In this document: piece by piece, positions 1 to 9,337 of the stretch
Layout of the letters: every line of letters starts with the position of its first letter
Numbering within the stretch: the stretch's first letter is position 1
Assembly (NCBI RefSeq): GCF_028435365.1
Contig: NZ_JAGTJJ010000003.1
Location: 124,001-188,000, forward strand
DNA length: 64,000 bases
Source: Polyangium jinanense
GTDB lineage: Bacteria > Myxococcota > Polyangia > Polyangiales > Polyangiaceae
Direction of reading: 5' to 3'
Position numbers and translations under genes: made by a program
Notes under the pieces: generated by a model
Databases searched by the model: none
Seen by the model: the letters and a program-made list of their open reading frames with translations, nothing else
What the model was told of the DNA's origin: nothing

Positions 1-1702
1 GGTGCCGCACGAACTGCGCGCCCTGGTTCGCGCGCTGCGAGCCGTCCGGACAGGCGACCTTCTTCACCCGCTCGTCGAGCTCCGAGAGCTTGCCGAGGAC
101 CTGCTCGAGCGTCGCGTTCTCGCGCTCGATCGTCACGTCGCGCAGCATCATGTCGCCGAGCTCTTGGTGGAGCTTGTACGGATTCTCGGCGTTCTTTTCG
201 TCCTGGTTCTGCTTGAGGATGCGCGTGTAGTCGTCCTGGCAGCGCTTCTCGGCCTTCTCGAAGATCGACTTCGGCAGGTCGAACGCGCTCTTCGCGAGGC
301 TCTTCTGGTAGCTCGCGACCGACGGGCCCGTGACCATGCCGCCGTAGATGCACGAGAGCAGCGAGTTCGCGCCGAGCCGGTTCGCGCCGTGGTACTGGTA
401 CTCGACCTCGCCCACCGCGTAGAGCCCGGGGATGCTCGTCGCGTGGTTGCGCGGCGAGCCCGCCTTCAGCGATCCACGCGCGTCCTTCTCGAAGTCGACC
501 CACAGGCCGCCCATCGAGTAGTGCACGGCGGGGAAGACCTTCATCGGGTTGTGATACGGGTCGGTCCCCGCGAACTTCTCGTAGATCTCGAGGATGCCCG
601 CGAGCTTCGCGCGGAGGAACTTCTCGTCCTTGTGCGTGAGGTCGAGGTAAACCTCGTTCTCGTTGCGACCGGTCTTCGGGTTGAAGACGCCGCGCTTCTC
701 GTGGAAACACGTCTTGAAGATCGCGCGTGACGCGATGTCGCGGGGCACGAGGTTGCCGTAGCCCGGGTACATGCGCTCGAGGATGTAGTCGCGCTCCTTC
801 TCGGGGATCTCCTTCGGATTGCGCTGATCCTTCGCGTCCTTCGGCACCCACACGCGGCCGCCCTCGCCGCGCGCGCTCTCCGAGATGAGGCGGAGTTTGT
901 CCGCGCCCGGGATCGCCGTCGGGTGCACCTGGATGAACTCGCCGTTCGCGTAGACCGCGCCCTGCTGGTAGACCGACGAGGCCGCGGTCCCGGTGCAGAT
1001 CACGCTCATCGTCGAGCGGCCGAAGATGATGCCGCAGCCTCCCGTGGCGAGCACGACGGCGTCGCCCTGGAAGTACTTGATCTGCATCGTCTTGAGGTCC
1101 TGCGCGATGCAGCCGACGCACGTGCCGCTGTCGTCGAGCACGGCCTGCAAGAAGTCCCAGAACTCGAACTTGCGGACCATCTTCTCGCCCGGGATCGACA
1201 CGCCGTGCTCGTCGACGACGTCGGCGATCTCGTAGCGGCGCACCTGCTCGTCGAGGGCGTAGAGGAGCTGCTGCCCCGTCGTCGCGCCCGCGAACGCCGT
1301 GCGGTGGAAGAGCGTGCCGCCGAAGCGACGGAAGTCGAGCAGGCCTTCGGGCGTGCGGTTGAAAGGCACGCCCATGCGGTCGAGCATGAACACGATGCCC
1401 GGCGCCGCCTCGGCCATGCCCTTGACGGGCGGCTGGTTCGCCAGGAAGTCGCCGCCGTAGGCCGTCTCTTCGAGGTGGATCTGCGGGCTGTCGCCTTCGC
1501 CCTTGGTGTTGACGGAGGCGTTGATGCCGCCCTGCGCGCACACCGAGTGCGAGCGCTTCACCGGGACGAGCGAGATCAGGTCCACCGGGACCTTCGCCTC
1601 GCAGAGCTTGATCACCGTCATGAGGCCCGCGAGGCCTCCGCCGACGACGACCACCCTTCGAACCTTGCCCCCTTCGCTCCGGATCGTGCTTTTCGCAGCC
1701 AT
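1..1702 (-). CDS. sdhA: Succinate dehydrogenase flavoprotein subunit (3' end outside window)
   Basis: Catalytic FAD subunit of complex II, oxidising succinate to fumarate at the inner membrane. The reading frame begins at ATG 1702 and runs off the left edge, so about 567 residues are visible. The N-terminus has a dinucleotide-binding motif (VVGGGLAG). RSHSVCAQGGINA follows, with the histidine that carries covalent FAD in this family. Later come the GANRLGANSLL segment and the C-terminal helical region. It lies 13 bp downstream of sdhC in the same direction, giving the order sdhC-sdhA; sdhB is expected beyond the left edge. Family assignment is secure; only the 3' end is missing. Confidence 0.96.
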   Translation of the reverse strand, partial: MAAKSTIRSEGGKVRRVVVVGGGLAGLMTVIKLCEAKVPVDLISLVPVKRSHSVCAQGGINASVNTKGEGDSPQIHLEETAYGGDFLANQPPVKGMAEAAPGIVFMLDRMGVPFNRTPEGLLDFRRFGGTLFHRTAFAGATTGQQLLYALDEQVRRYEIADVVDEHGVSIPGEKMVRKFEFWDFLQAVLDDSGTCVGCIAQDLKTMQIKYFQGDAVVLATGGCGIIFGRSTMSVICTGTAASSVYQQGAVYANGEFIQVHPTAIPGADKLRLISESARGEGGRVWVPKDAKDQRNPKEIPEKERDYILERMYPGYGNLVPRDIASRAIFKTCFHEKRGVFNPKTGRNENEVYLDLTHKDEKFLRAKLAGILEIYEKFAGTDPYHNPMKVFPAVHYSMGGLWVDFEKDARGSLKAGSPRNHATSIPGLYAVGEVEYQYHGANRLGANSLLSCIYGGMVTGPSVASYQKSLAKSAFDLPKSIFEKAEKRCQDDYTRILKQNQDEKNAENPYKLHQELGDMMLRDVTIERENATLEQVLGKLSELDERVKKVACPDGSQRANQGAQFVRH

Positions 1703-1715
1703 GGTGCTTGAAACC

Positions 1716-2501
1716 TCAATCGATGACCGGCCCGACGGAGGCGGGCTTCTGCGTTTGCTGGAGGATGTCGACGCACGTGCGCGCGTCCGAGCCCCCCTTC
1801 TTGCCGAAGATCTTGTCCTGCACGGAGGAGCCCGTGGCGAAGTAGATCGCCGTGTTCGCGCCGAGCAGGAAGATCGCGACGCCGAGCACCCCGAAGACGG
1901 CCGCAGCCATCTGCTGCGAGCGGCGCGACACCGTCACGCCCCACGAGAAGCAGAAGCCCCAGAGCCCGTTCGCGAAGTGAAAGACGCTCGCCGCGATGCC
2001 GAGCACGTAGAGCAGCCCCACGACCGGGATGCCCTTCACCGTCGCCGACATGTTCTGGCAGAGCGCGGGGTAGAACTGCTCGGGCGCGAGCTTGCCCGCG
2101 AGCTTCTTGCCCCAGTACTCGTAGAGGTGGAACGCGATGAACGCGAAGGCCATGAGGCCCGTGACGCGCTGGAGCGTGAAGGCCCAGTTGCGCGTGGTCT
2201 TGTACTTCGAGACGTTGTACTTCGCGTCGAGCGCGAGCTTGATCCCGTAGCCCGCGTGGAAGAGCAGCGGCAGGAGGATCAGTCCCCACTCCGCCACCGC
2301 GAGGTACGGCGTGTGCGTGATCTCCGAGACCGCCTTGTCAAAGGGCTCCTGTCCCTGGAGCGCCTTGGCGTTCGTCCACAGGTGGAACACCATGAACGCG
2401 CCGACGGGCGCGACGCCCGTCAACGAGTGCAGCTTGCGCAGCAGAAACGCGCGGCGGTTCTGCGCGAAGAGTGACTGATCGGCGAGCGCTGCTTCGGACA
2501 C
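1716..2501 (-). CDS. sdhC: Succinate dehydrogenase cytochrome b subunit (b558 type)
   Basis: Membrane anchor of succinate dehydrogenase, carrying haem b and passing electrons to menaquinone. The 261 residues contain about five hydrophobic segments (roughly 30-47, 70-92, 108-128, 160-178 and 200-222). Histidines within or beside them (H25 in KLHSLTG, H40 in FHLW, and later LFHAG, FHLYEYW and VFHFANG) match the haem-ligand pattern of the single-subunit b558 family. It is the first gene of the minus-strand sdh operon and is divergent from the gene starting at 2564, with only 62 bp between them. Confidence 0.93.
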   Translation of the reverse strand: MSEAALADQSLFAQNRRAFLLRKLHSLTGVAPVGAFMVFHLWTNAKALQGQEPFDKAVSEITHTPYLAVAEWGLILLPLLFHAGYGIKLALDAKYNVSKYKTTRNWAFTLQRVTGLMAFAFIAFHLYEYWGKKLAGKLAPEQFYPALCQNMSATVKGIPVVGLLYVLGIAASVFHFANGLWGFCFSWGVTVSRRSQQMAAAVFGVLGVAIFLLGANTAIYFATGSSVQDKIFGKKGGSDARTCVDILQQTQKPASVGPVID

Positions 2502-2563
2502 GAAAGGACCTCGTCGTCTTGCGGGCGACCGGCGATGTATGGGACTCTAGCCAGGACGTCAAG

Positions 2564-4345
2564 GTGGCGCGATCTTTAGGTAACTCGCTCGGCCGCTCGG
2601 CCAGGGTGCTCGCAGGGCTGGGTTTGGCCGCCCTTGGCGCGGGAGCGTGTGGTGGATCGCGTAACGACGCCGTCGCCCCCACGGTGCCGCTGTCGTCGTC
2701 GATCGAGGCGCAGACCGAGCTCCGCAACATCGAGGCCTCGTTCGCCCAGTCGAGCCGCGCCGAACGTCAGGCCCTCGAAGACCGCCTGCTCGCCTTCCAG
2801 GCGCGTTACCCCAAGGACGCGCTCGGCCCCGTGGCCGACGTGATGCTCGCCTGGATCGCGCTCGAACGTGGCGATCTCAACCGCGCCACCGAGCTCTCGT
2901 CCCGCGCCGAGACGCAGACGAAAGCCGTCGGCACGACCGCGGAGCTCGCCCGCATGATCCAGGGCGCCGCGCTCCGCCGCTCGGGCAAGGCCGAGGCCGC
3001 GCTCGGCAAACTGCTGCCGCTCCTCGGCAAGCTCATCGACCCGCACGCCCGGACGTTTCTGAACGAGGAGGCGACCGCGAGCGCGATCGGCGCGAAGCAC
3101 CACGGTCAGGCGATCGAGCTGATGCTCGTGTGGCTGCACGAGGCGTCGCTCGAGGAGCGCGTCGAGGTGCGCTCGAAGCTCGCGGAGCTGCTCGCGAGCA
3201 TCCCGCCGGCGTCGCTCGCGCCGATCCTCGAAGAGCGGCGCAAGAAGCACCCGGAGCCGTTGAACGAGGAGCTCGAGGTGCAGAAGACGCTCGTCGAGAG
3301 GCTCTCGGACGCGGCGATCTCGGCGCGGGACCAGCAGCTCGCGCGGCGGCTGCTCGGCGCGGCGATGCCTCTGCTCGGGACGGGCGCCGACGAGATCGCG
3401 GAGCTCGCGGCGGGCGCGGGCGGGGCGCGCGTCGAGGCGCCGACGCTCGGGCTCGTCTTGCCCACGCGCAGCCTCGAAGCGCGGCGGCGGGGCACGCAGG
3501 TCGTGAGCGGGGTGATGTTCGGCCTGGGGCTACCAGGATCGCAGGCGCGGCTCGTGACGCGCGACGACCTCGGGCGCGACACGGGCATCGAGGACGCGCT
3601 CGAAGGGCTCGGCGCGGACGGCGCGGCGATCATCATCGCGGGCGTCGATCGGGAGGAGGCGACGATCGCGGCGAAGTTCGCGGAGCGCGAGTCGATCCCG
3701 GTGGTGCTCCTGCATCCACCCGCGCCGGATGTCGCCGATTCGCCGTTCGTGTTCGTGGTCGGCGAGGAGCCGGAGCGGGTGCGCAAGGCGCTCGTGGGAG
3801 CGTTGCCTCCGAAGGGGCAGGTCGTGTGGATCGGCGACAAGGGCAGCGTGGACATGGCGCGGGAGGAGGCGTTCGAGTGCACGCGCCTGCCGCCGTCCTG
3901 GCGCGGCATCGGCGGCGTTGCGGTCTACGGGAGCTGCGTGTCCGACGTGCTGCTCGCGACCTCGGGGACGAGCGTGAAGGCCGCGGTGGGGCTCGACCTC
4001 GGCGGGGTGAGCTTGCCGAAGGGCACGTTCGCGGCGACGGCGGGGGTGTATCCGATCGATCCGCGGGCGCCGGGGCGGGAGTCGCTTTCGGCGTGGATGC
4101 GGGTGCACCCGGATCCGCCGAGCCTGTGGGCGGGGCTCGGGCGGGACGCGGCGGTCCTGGCATGGGTGGGCGTCGAGGGGTTGCCTACGCAGGGGACGCG
4201 GGAGCCGAAAGAGGTGAAGCGTCGGCGGGAGCAGGCGGCGACCGCGCTCGCGGCGGCGGAGCGGGAGTTGTGGACGACCGAGGCAAAAGGGTTTGGCGGG
4301 GCACGCAAGCTCGCTCGGTCGATCGGGGTACGCGAGGTGCGGTGA
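2564..4345 (+). CDS. Lipoprotein with TPR-like N-terminus and periplasmic-binding fold (LpoA-like)
   Basis: 593-aa lipoprotein candidate starting at GTG 2564. I chose this start because it gives a short signal peptide ending in GAGAC; upstream in-frame starts would bury the signal. Residues about 50-250 are helical with TPR-like spacing. Residues about 290-560 resemble a type I periplasmic-binding fold (LGLVLPT, then AIIIAGVDREEA, then PVVLLHPPAP), as in branched-chain amino-acid receptors. TPR plus a PBP1 fold is the architecture of LpoA, the outer-membrane activator of penicillin-binding protein 1A. A role in peptidoglycan synthesis is inferred from architecture alone. It is divergent from sdhC. 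Confidence 0.7.
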   Translation: MARSLGNSLGRSARVLAGLGLAALGAGACGGSRNDAVAPTVPLSSSIEAQTELRNIEASFAQSSRAERQALEDRLLAFQARYPKDALGPVADVMLAWIALERGDLNRATELSSRAETQTKAVGTTAELARMIQGAALRRSGKAEAALGKLLPLLGKLIDPHARTFLNEEATASAIGAKHHGQAIELMLVWLHEASLEERVEVRSKLAELLASIPPASLAPILEERRKKHPEPLNEELEVQKTLVERLSDAAISARDQQLARRLLGAAMPLLGTGADEIAELAAGAGGARVEAPTLGLVLPTRSLEARRRGTQVVSGVMFGLGLPGSQARLVTRDDLGRDTGIEDALEGLGADGAAIIIAGVDREEATIAAKFAERESIPVVLLHPPAPDVADSPFVFVVGEEPERVRKALVGALPPKGQVVWIGDKGSVDMAREEAFECTRLPPSWRGIGGVAVYGSCVSDVLLATSGTSVKAAVGLDLGGVSLPKGTFAATAGVYPIDPRAPGRESLSAWMRVHPDPPSLWAGLGRDAAVLAWVGVEGLPTQGTREPKEVKRRREQAATALAAAERELWTTEAKGFGGARKLARSIGVREVR

Positions 4346-4504
4346 GGCCTCCGTCGAGGCACGGACGTCTTCCGTGTCGGGCTGTGCGCGTCAATGCCTT
4401 GACGTCTTCCCTATCGATCGGCGCTTTCGTAACGTTGCGGTTTGCTCGTGCAGCGGCTGGGAGGCGTTTGGCCTTCGAGCCTGCAGGGTGCGGGAAGGCG
4501 CGCA

Positions 4505-6004
4505 ATGAAGCGATCGTGGACCATCGGTCAGCAGCTCATTCTGGGATTTGCCATTCCGCTGATCGTGCTGGGTGTACTCGGGCTCTCGTCCTACCGCCTG
4601 AACCAGCAAATGCGGCAGGCGAGCGCGTGGGCCGCGCACGTGCAAAAGGAGATCGACGCGTTCACCGTGCTGCTCGTCGATTTGCAGGACATCGAGGGCG
4701 GGCAGCGGGGATACGTCATCAGCGGGACCGACGAGTTCTACCGGAGCTACGAGGAGGCGCGCGGGCGCTACAAGACGCACCTCCAGCGTGTACGCGAGCT
4801 CGTCGGCACCTCGAACCCCGAGCAGGCGCGGCGGCTCGACGCGCTCGAACGCGTCGTCGGCGAGCGCGTCGCCTTCTCCGACCAGAACCTCCAGATCCGC
4901 AAGGCCGAGGGCCTCGCGGCCGCCATCGCGCACATCGGGACCGGCAAGGGCAAACGCCTGACCGAGGATGTTCGAGGCATCATGGCCGACATCAGCGCCG
5001 CCGAGAACGCGACGCTCGAAGCGCAAACGAACGAGGTGAATCGCGCCTCGATCGCGCTCGATCGAATGCTGGGCGTGGGCACCACCTTGGCGATCGTCGT
5101 CGTGGGGTTCGGCGCAATCCTCATCGTTCGCCGGCTCGACCGGCAAATCGGCGACTCGGTGCAGCGCATGCAAAGCGCCGCGGCGGAGCTCGAAGCGGCG
5201 GCGACGCAGCAGGTGCGGGGGTCGAAGGAGCAAGCGTCCTCGGCGTCGGAGGTATCGACCACGGTGCGCGAGCTGGCTGTCACGGCGCGGCAGGTCTCGG
5301 AGAGCGCACAACGTGTGACGCGCATGGCGAACGACACCGCGCAATCGGCCCGCGGGGGCGATCATGTGCTCGCGACGGCGCAGGAATCGATGGGAATCGT
5401 GCAGCGTCAGGTGCAGGAAATCGTGGGGCGCATGCTCGACCTCGGGCGCAAATCGCAAGAAATCGGGACGATCCTCGATATCATCAACGAGCTCAGCGAG
5501 CAGACGAACATCCTGGCCATCAATGCGACGATCGAGGCGGTGGGCGCCGGCGACGCGGGTCGTCGATTCGGCGTGGTGGCGAGCGAGATTCGGAAGCTCG
5601 CCGATCGCGTGGGGGCCTCGACGAAGGACATTCGCCGGCTGATCGACGACGTGCGCGGCGCGGCGAACACGACGGTGATGGCGACGGAGGACGGCGCAAA
5701 GGCGGTCGATTCCTCGACGCGGCGCTTCGGCGAGGTGGCGGAGAGCTTGCGTCGCATCATCGATTACGTGAACAGCACGGCCGAGGCGGCGCGGGAGATC
5801 GAGCTGTCGACGAAGCAACAAACGACGGCGATGGAGCAGGTGAGCAGCGCGGTGATGGAGGTGGCGCAGACGGCGCGCGAGACGGAGGCGAGCTCGGCGC
5901 AGACACTGCAAACGGCGTCGGAGGTGGTGGCCATTTCGGAGGGGCTGCGGCAGCTCATCGAGCGGGGAGGGGCGGGGGGTGGGGGGATCGTGGCGGCGGT
6001 GTGA
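4505..6004 (+). CDS. Methyl-accepting chemotaxis protein with CHASE3-like sensor
   Basis: 499-aa chemoreceptor starting at ATG 4505. An N-terminal membrane segment (about 8-28) precedes a helical extracytoplasmic region with the CHASE3 signature ([15 protein letters not shown]). A second membrane segment follows near residue 195 ([16 protein letters not shown]). The cytoplasmic part is a long coiled-coil signalling domain with the hairpin-tip consensus ([18 protein letters not shown], then [14 protein letters not shown]) that binds CheA and CheW. No che genes are nearby, so it is an orphan receptor that may feed a distant chemosensory cluster. No HAMP domain is obvious beyond a short linker after the second membrane segment. 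Confidence 0.9.
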   Translation: MKRSWTIGQQLILGFAIPLIVLGVLGLSSYRLNQQMRQASAWAAHVQKEIDAFTVLLVDLQDIEGGQRGYVISGTDEFYRSYEEARGRYKTHLQRVRELVGTSNPEQARRLDALERVVGERVAFSDQNLQIRKAEGLAAAIAHIGTGKGKRLTEDVRGIMADISAAENATLEAQTNEVNRASIALDRMLGVGTTLAIVVVGFGAILIVRRLDRQIGDSVQRMQSAAAELEAAATQQVRGSKEQASSASEVSTTVRELAVTARQVSESAQRVTRMANDTAQSARGGDHVLATAQESMGIVQRQVQEIVGRMLDLGRKSQEIGTILDIINELSEQTNILAINATIEAVGAGDAGRRFGVVASEIRKLADRVGASTKDIRRLIDDVRGAANTTVMATEDGAKAVDSSTRRFGEVAESLRRIIDYVNSTAEAAREIELSTKQQTTAMEQVSSAVMEVAQTARETEASSAQTLQTASEVVAISEGLRQLIERGGAGGGGIVAAV

Positions 6005-6066
6005 GGGGATTTCCCGTAATATCCCCCTCGCCCCCCCGCCCGAGCCGCGGTACATCCATCCCTGGC

Positions 6067-7269
6067 ATGCGTCTCCGCGCCCCCGCCTTCTCCCTCGTCC
6101 CCTTGCTCCTCCTTTCGGCGGCACCTGCCCTTGCCGATCGTGTCGTCGTCCTTCCTTCGCAGGGCAGCGCGACGCCGGCGGCGCGCCTCGGGCTCGATCA
6201 GGAGGTCATGCGGGGGGCGGCATCGCTCCGCCATTCCATCGCGTCCGAGGTCGAGACCCAGGCCGCGCTCGTTCGCATCGCCGACGGCACCGCCGATACG
6301 CCCGAGGAGTACGCCTCCATCGCCAATATCCTCCGGGCGAACTGGGTCCTTTCCGCGCGCGTCGAGCCGGCCGCCACCACCACCCGCATCGAGATCGCGG
6401 CCTACCTCGCCACCCTCGGCCGCGTCGAGTCCGTCGCCCGCGACGTCGACCCCCAGAAACAAGACGCCCAGGTCCAGGAGATGCTCGCCGTCCTCATGCG
6501 CCCCGAGGGCGTCGGCGCCTCTGCTCTTCCTTGGGAGCAAGCCCTCCCGCCGCCTCCGCCGCCGCCCCCCATCCCGCCGCCGCCCTCGGCTCCGCCGCCG
6601 CCTCCGCTTCCGCCGTTCGGCACCCCGCAAACCCCCTGGAACATGGGGCAATTCATGCCCCCGCCGCCTCCGCCGCCGCCCCAGCCGGCGCCGAAGAACG
6701 AGGTCCTCATGTCGTACCTCGGCGGCTCCCGACAAACCGTTTGGCCTGCCTACACCGCGGGCAAACCCGTCTTCCTCAGCGCGCTCATCGGGTTTTCCGT
6801 CGCGGCCTCCTCCGGAGAGCGCGCCACGGGCAGCGCCGCGGCCTTCGTCGGGGCGCTGCGCGGTGGCTACGCGATCGGCGAATCCGGGTTCGAGCTCTTC
6901 GCCGGCCTCTCGGGCAACCTCGCCGGACCCTCCGCCTTGTGGATCGACCTCGGCGGCCGATGGCTCTTTTCCCCCACCGTCAAGACCGCGCCCGACGGCC
7001 GCAAGGAGGGTTTTTCCTTTCACGTCGGCCCCGAGCTCGTCCTCGGCCCCTTCGTTCGCCTCGGCAGCACCGTCACCGCGCCGAACGGCGTCACCTACGA
7101 GGGCCGCAGCAGCACGCATTTTTCCTTCGGCGCGGCCCTCGACCTCGTCCTCGGCATCTCGCCCGCGCTCCGCATCGACGCCCAGCTCGGCAACCTCCGC
7201 TTCGTCCCCACGGAGGACGGCACGATCGTGCTGATGGGCGCCACGATCGGCACGACGTACCGGTTCTGA
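6067..7269 (+). CDS. Secreted proline-rich envelope protein with barrel-like C-terminus
   Basis: 400-aa protein starting at ATG 6067 with a clear signal peptide (cleavage near APALA-DR). Residues 20-145 form a globular region that may assess stress or dosage (VVVLPSQGS, then a MLAVLM region). Residues about 155-215 are a Pro-rich linker with long proline runs. The C-terminal ~180 residues alternate hydrophobic and polar stretches and end in [10 protein letters not shown], a terminal aromatic typical of outer-membrane beta-barrels. I recognise the general myxobacterial organisation but no specific family. The role is presumably structural or porin-like at the outer membrane; this is inference. 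Confidence 0.65.
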   Translation: MRLRAPAFSLVPLLLLSAAPALADRVVVLPSQGSATPAARLGLDQEVMRGAASLRHSIASEVETQAALVRIADGTADTPEEYASIANILRANWVLSARVEPAATTTRIEIAAYLATLGRVESVARDVDPQKQDAQVQEMLAVLMRPEGVGASALPWEQALPPPPPPPPIPPPPSAPPPPPLPPFGTPQTPWNMGQFMPPPPPPPPQPAPKNEVLMSYLGGSRQTVWPAYTAGKPVFLSALIGFSVAASSGERATGSAAAFVGALRGGYAIGESGFELFAGLSGNLAGPSALWIDLGGRWLFSPTVKTAPDGRKEGFSFHVGPELVLGPFVRLGSTVTAPNGVTYEGRSSTHFSFGAALDLVLGISPALRIDAQLGNLRFVPTEDGTIVLMGATIGTTYRF

Positions 7270-7280
7270 AGCGAGGCGCC

Positions 7281-7763
7281 TTGGCCACGATCGTCCCGCT
7301 CCCCACGCGCCGCGCCACGATTCGCCTCGCGCGGGCTGTCGCCGCCGCGCTCCTGCCGGGCGACCTCTTGATCCTCGCGGGCGACCTCGGCGCGGGGAAA
7401 ACCTTCTTCACGCGCGCCCTCTGCCGCGCCCTCGGCGTCCCCTCGGCAGAACCCATCACGAGCCCCACCTTCACCCTCGTCCACGAGCACGCGGGCAAGC
7501 TCCCGATCGCTCACGCCGACCTCTACCGCATCGCCGATGAGGACGAGCTCGCGCACCTTGGCTTGCGGGATCGGCGTGGCGAGGGCGCGGTCCTCGTCGT
7601 CGAGTGGGGCGCGCCGTATGCGGCGGCGCTTGGTGGGGATGCGCTTTCCGTCACGTTCGAGGTTCGGGCGGATGGGACGCGGCGGGCGCGGATCGAGGCG
7701 GATGGGGCTCGATCGGCGACGCTCCTCGCGGCCGTCTCGAAGGGGCTCGGCATGTCGGCCTGA
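7281..7763 (+). CDS. tsaE: tRNA threonylcarbamoyladenosine biosynthesis ATPase
   Basis: 160-aa P-loop ATPase of the TsaB-TsaD-TsaE complex, which makes the essential t6A37 modification in ANN-decoding tRNAs. The Walker A motif is [10 protein letters not shown]. The family signatures [12 protein letters not shown] and HADLYRI follow, then a late VVEWG. I chose TTG 7281 as the start because GAGG lies four bases upstream and the protein then begins [12 protein letters not shown], the usual TsaE N-terminus; no ATG is available. It overlaps no neighbour but starts 11 bp after the previous stop, and a permease gene follows 35 bp downstream. Confidence 0.9.
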   Translation: MATIVPLPTRRATIRLARAVAAALLPGDLLILAGDLGAGKTFFTRALCRALGVPSAEPITSPTFTLVHEHAGKLPIAHADLYRIADEDELAHLGLRDRRGEGAVLVVEWGAPYAAALGGDALSVTFEVRADGTRRARIEADGARSATLLAAVSKGLGMSA

Positions 7764-7798
7764 CGGGCGCCGGACGGCCGTGATAAAGAGGTCCTCGC

Positions 7799-8590
7799 GT
7801 GGACGACTCCGAACCGAAGCTCTTGCAGCGGATCCTCGATCCCGTGCTCGGCTTCTTCGAGAACATCGGGACCACGGTGAGCCTCACCCTCCAGACCGTG
7901 GCCTGGCTCTTCCGCCCTCCGTTTCGGATCGGCCAGATGCTCGCGGCGATGGATTTCATCGGCTTCCAGTCGACCTTCCTCGTCGGCTTGACGGGCCTCT
8001 TCAGCGGCATGGTCGTCGCGCTCCAGTCGGTCTATGCGCTCAAGCAGTTCAGCGCCGAGGCCAACGTCGGCGGCATCGTGGCGGTTTCGCTCATGCGCGA
8101 GGTCTCGCCCGTCTTCTCGGCGCTCATGATCACGGCGCGGGCGGGCAGCGGCATGGCGGCCGAGCTCGGCAACATGCGGGTCACCGAGCAGATCGACGCG
8201 ATCACCACGATGGGCGTGAGCCCGGTCCAGTACCTCCTCTCGCCGCGGCTGCTTGCGGGCGTCACGATGGGCCCGCTCATGTGCATGCTCTATTCGACGA
8301 TCGGCATGGTCGGCTGCTACCTCGTGGCCGTCGCCTTGCTCGGCGGCGACTGGGGTTTTTTCTTGCGCAGCATTCACGACTTCGCCCGCCCGCGTGACCT
8401 CTTCATGGGCCTCATCAAGGGCTCGGTCTTCGGCTTTTTGATCACCTCGATCGCCTGCCGGCACGGCTACTTCGCGTCGGGCGGCGCGCGCGGCGTGGGC
8501 ATGGCGACGACGCGCGCGGTCGTCGAGAGTTGCGTGGCGATCCTCGTGGCCAATTACATTCTCACGCAGGTCATGCTGGGAGACATCTAG
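7799..8590 (+). CDS. mlaE: MlaE-family ABC transporter permease
   Basis: 263-aa inner-membrane permease of the lipid-transport (Mla/Mce) family, starting at GTG 7799. The family core is clear: QFSAEANVGG, then LMITARAGSGMAAELGNMRVTEQ and AITTMGVSPVQYLLSPR, with about five membrane segments. In most proteobacteria the ATPase gene mlaF and the MCE protein gene mlaD adjoin mlaE. Here the upstream neighbour is tsaE and the downstream neighbour, two bases away, is a methyltransferase, so the partners must be encoded elsewhere. Function (phospholipid movement between inner and outer membrane) is inferred from family. Confidence 0.9.
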   Translation: MDDSEPKLLQRILDPVLGFFENIGTTVSLTLQTVAWLFRPPFRIGQMLAAMDFIGFQSTFLVGLTGLFSGMVVALQSVYALKQFSAEANVGGIVAVSLMREVSPVFSALMITARAGSGMAAELGNMRVTEQIDAITTMGVSPVQYLLSPRLLAGVTMGPLMCMLYSTIGMVGCYLVAVALLGGDWGFFLRSIHDFARPRDLFMGLIKGSVFGFLITSIACRHGYFASGGARGVGMATTRAVVESCVAILVANYILTQVMLGDI

Positions 8591-8592
8591 GA

Positions 8593-9285
8593 ATGGAGAG
8601 GACGCACGAGCACGCGACCGAGGGCCTCGACGTCGAGGCGCTGAACGACAAGCTCGCTCGCGAGCACCCGATCGACGCCTACTACGAGCGCTCGATCCTG
8701 CCGATCCGGCTCATCGAAAAGGGCCGCCTCGCCATCATCCGGCGCTTCATCGGGCCTGCCGACGGCCTCGACCTCGCCGAGATCGGCTCCGGCGGCGGCC
8801 ATGTCCTCCGCATGTTCCCGCGCGCTCGCATCACCGCGATCGACGTCTCCGACGTCTTCCTCGACACGGCCCGGAAAAACCTCGCCGGGTACGACGCGCG
8901 TTTCTTGAAGGGCGAGGTCGACAAGATGGACCTCCCGCCGCGCTCCTTTGATCGCATCATCTGCACCGAGGTCCTCGAGCATTGCGTCGACCCGCGTGCG
9001 ATCCTCGGTGCGATCGCGCGTCTTTTGCGACCCGAGGGCGCGGCGGTCATCACGATCCCGAACGATCCGCTCATTCTGGGCTTGAAGGGCTTCGTCCGGC
9101 GCACGCCCGTCGGCTGGGCGCTGCGCGACCGCATCGAATGGGGCGGCGACCGCTACCACCTGCATACGTGGACGCCCGGCGAATTCGGCCGCTTGCTCGA
9201 GGAGTTTTTCCGGGTCACCCACCGCGCCGCGTCGCCGTCGGATTTGCTCCCGATCCGGGCGTGCTTTCGTTGCGTGCTCCGGTAG
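8593..9285 (+). CDS. Class I SAM-dependent methyltransferase
   Basis: 230-aa methyltransferase starting at ATG 8593, two bases after the permease stop, so it is probably co-transcribed with mlaE. Motif I is LAEIGSGGGHVLRMFP and motif II is ITAIDVSDVFL. The post-motif IICTEVLEHCVDPRAIL and the motif III region PEGAAVITIPN also match the UbiE/COQ5-like Methyltransf_11 fold. The substrate cannot be read from the sequence. The pairing with a lipid-transport permease suggests a lipid or small molecule, but that is only context. Confidence 0.85.
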   Translation: MERTHEHATEGLDVEALNDKLAREHPIDAYYERSILPIRLIEKGRLAIIRRFIGPADGLDLAEIGSGGGHVLRMFPRARITAIDVSDVFLDTARKNLAGYDARFLKGEVDKMDLPPRSFDRIICTEVLEHCVDPRAILGAIARLLRPEGAAVITIPNDPLILGLKGFVRRTPVGWALRDRIEWGGDRYHLHTWTPGEFGRLLEEFFRVTHRAASPSDLLPIRACFRCVLR

Positions 9286-9337
9286 CGGAGCGATTCACCC
9301 CTTTTCGTCGCGCGCCGTCGCCGCTAGGATCATCTCC

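Noticed and set aside
3130..7269. Open frame of 1379 codons spanning several genes
   Set aside because: High GC gives long open frames on all strands. Only the 3' part from 6067 has a signal peptide and sensible codons; the rest shadows the LpoA-like and chemoreceptor genes.
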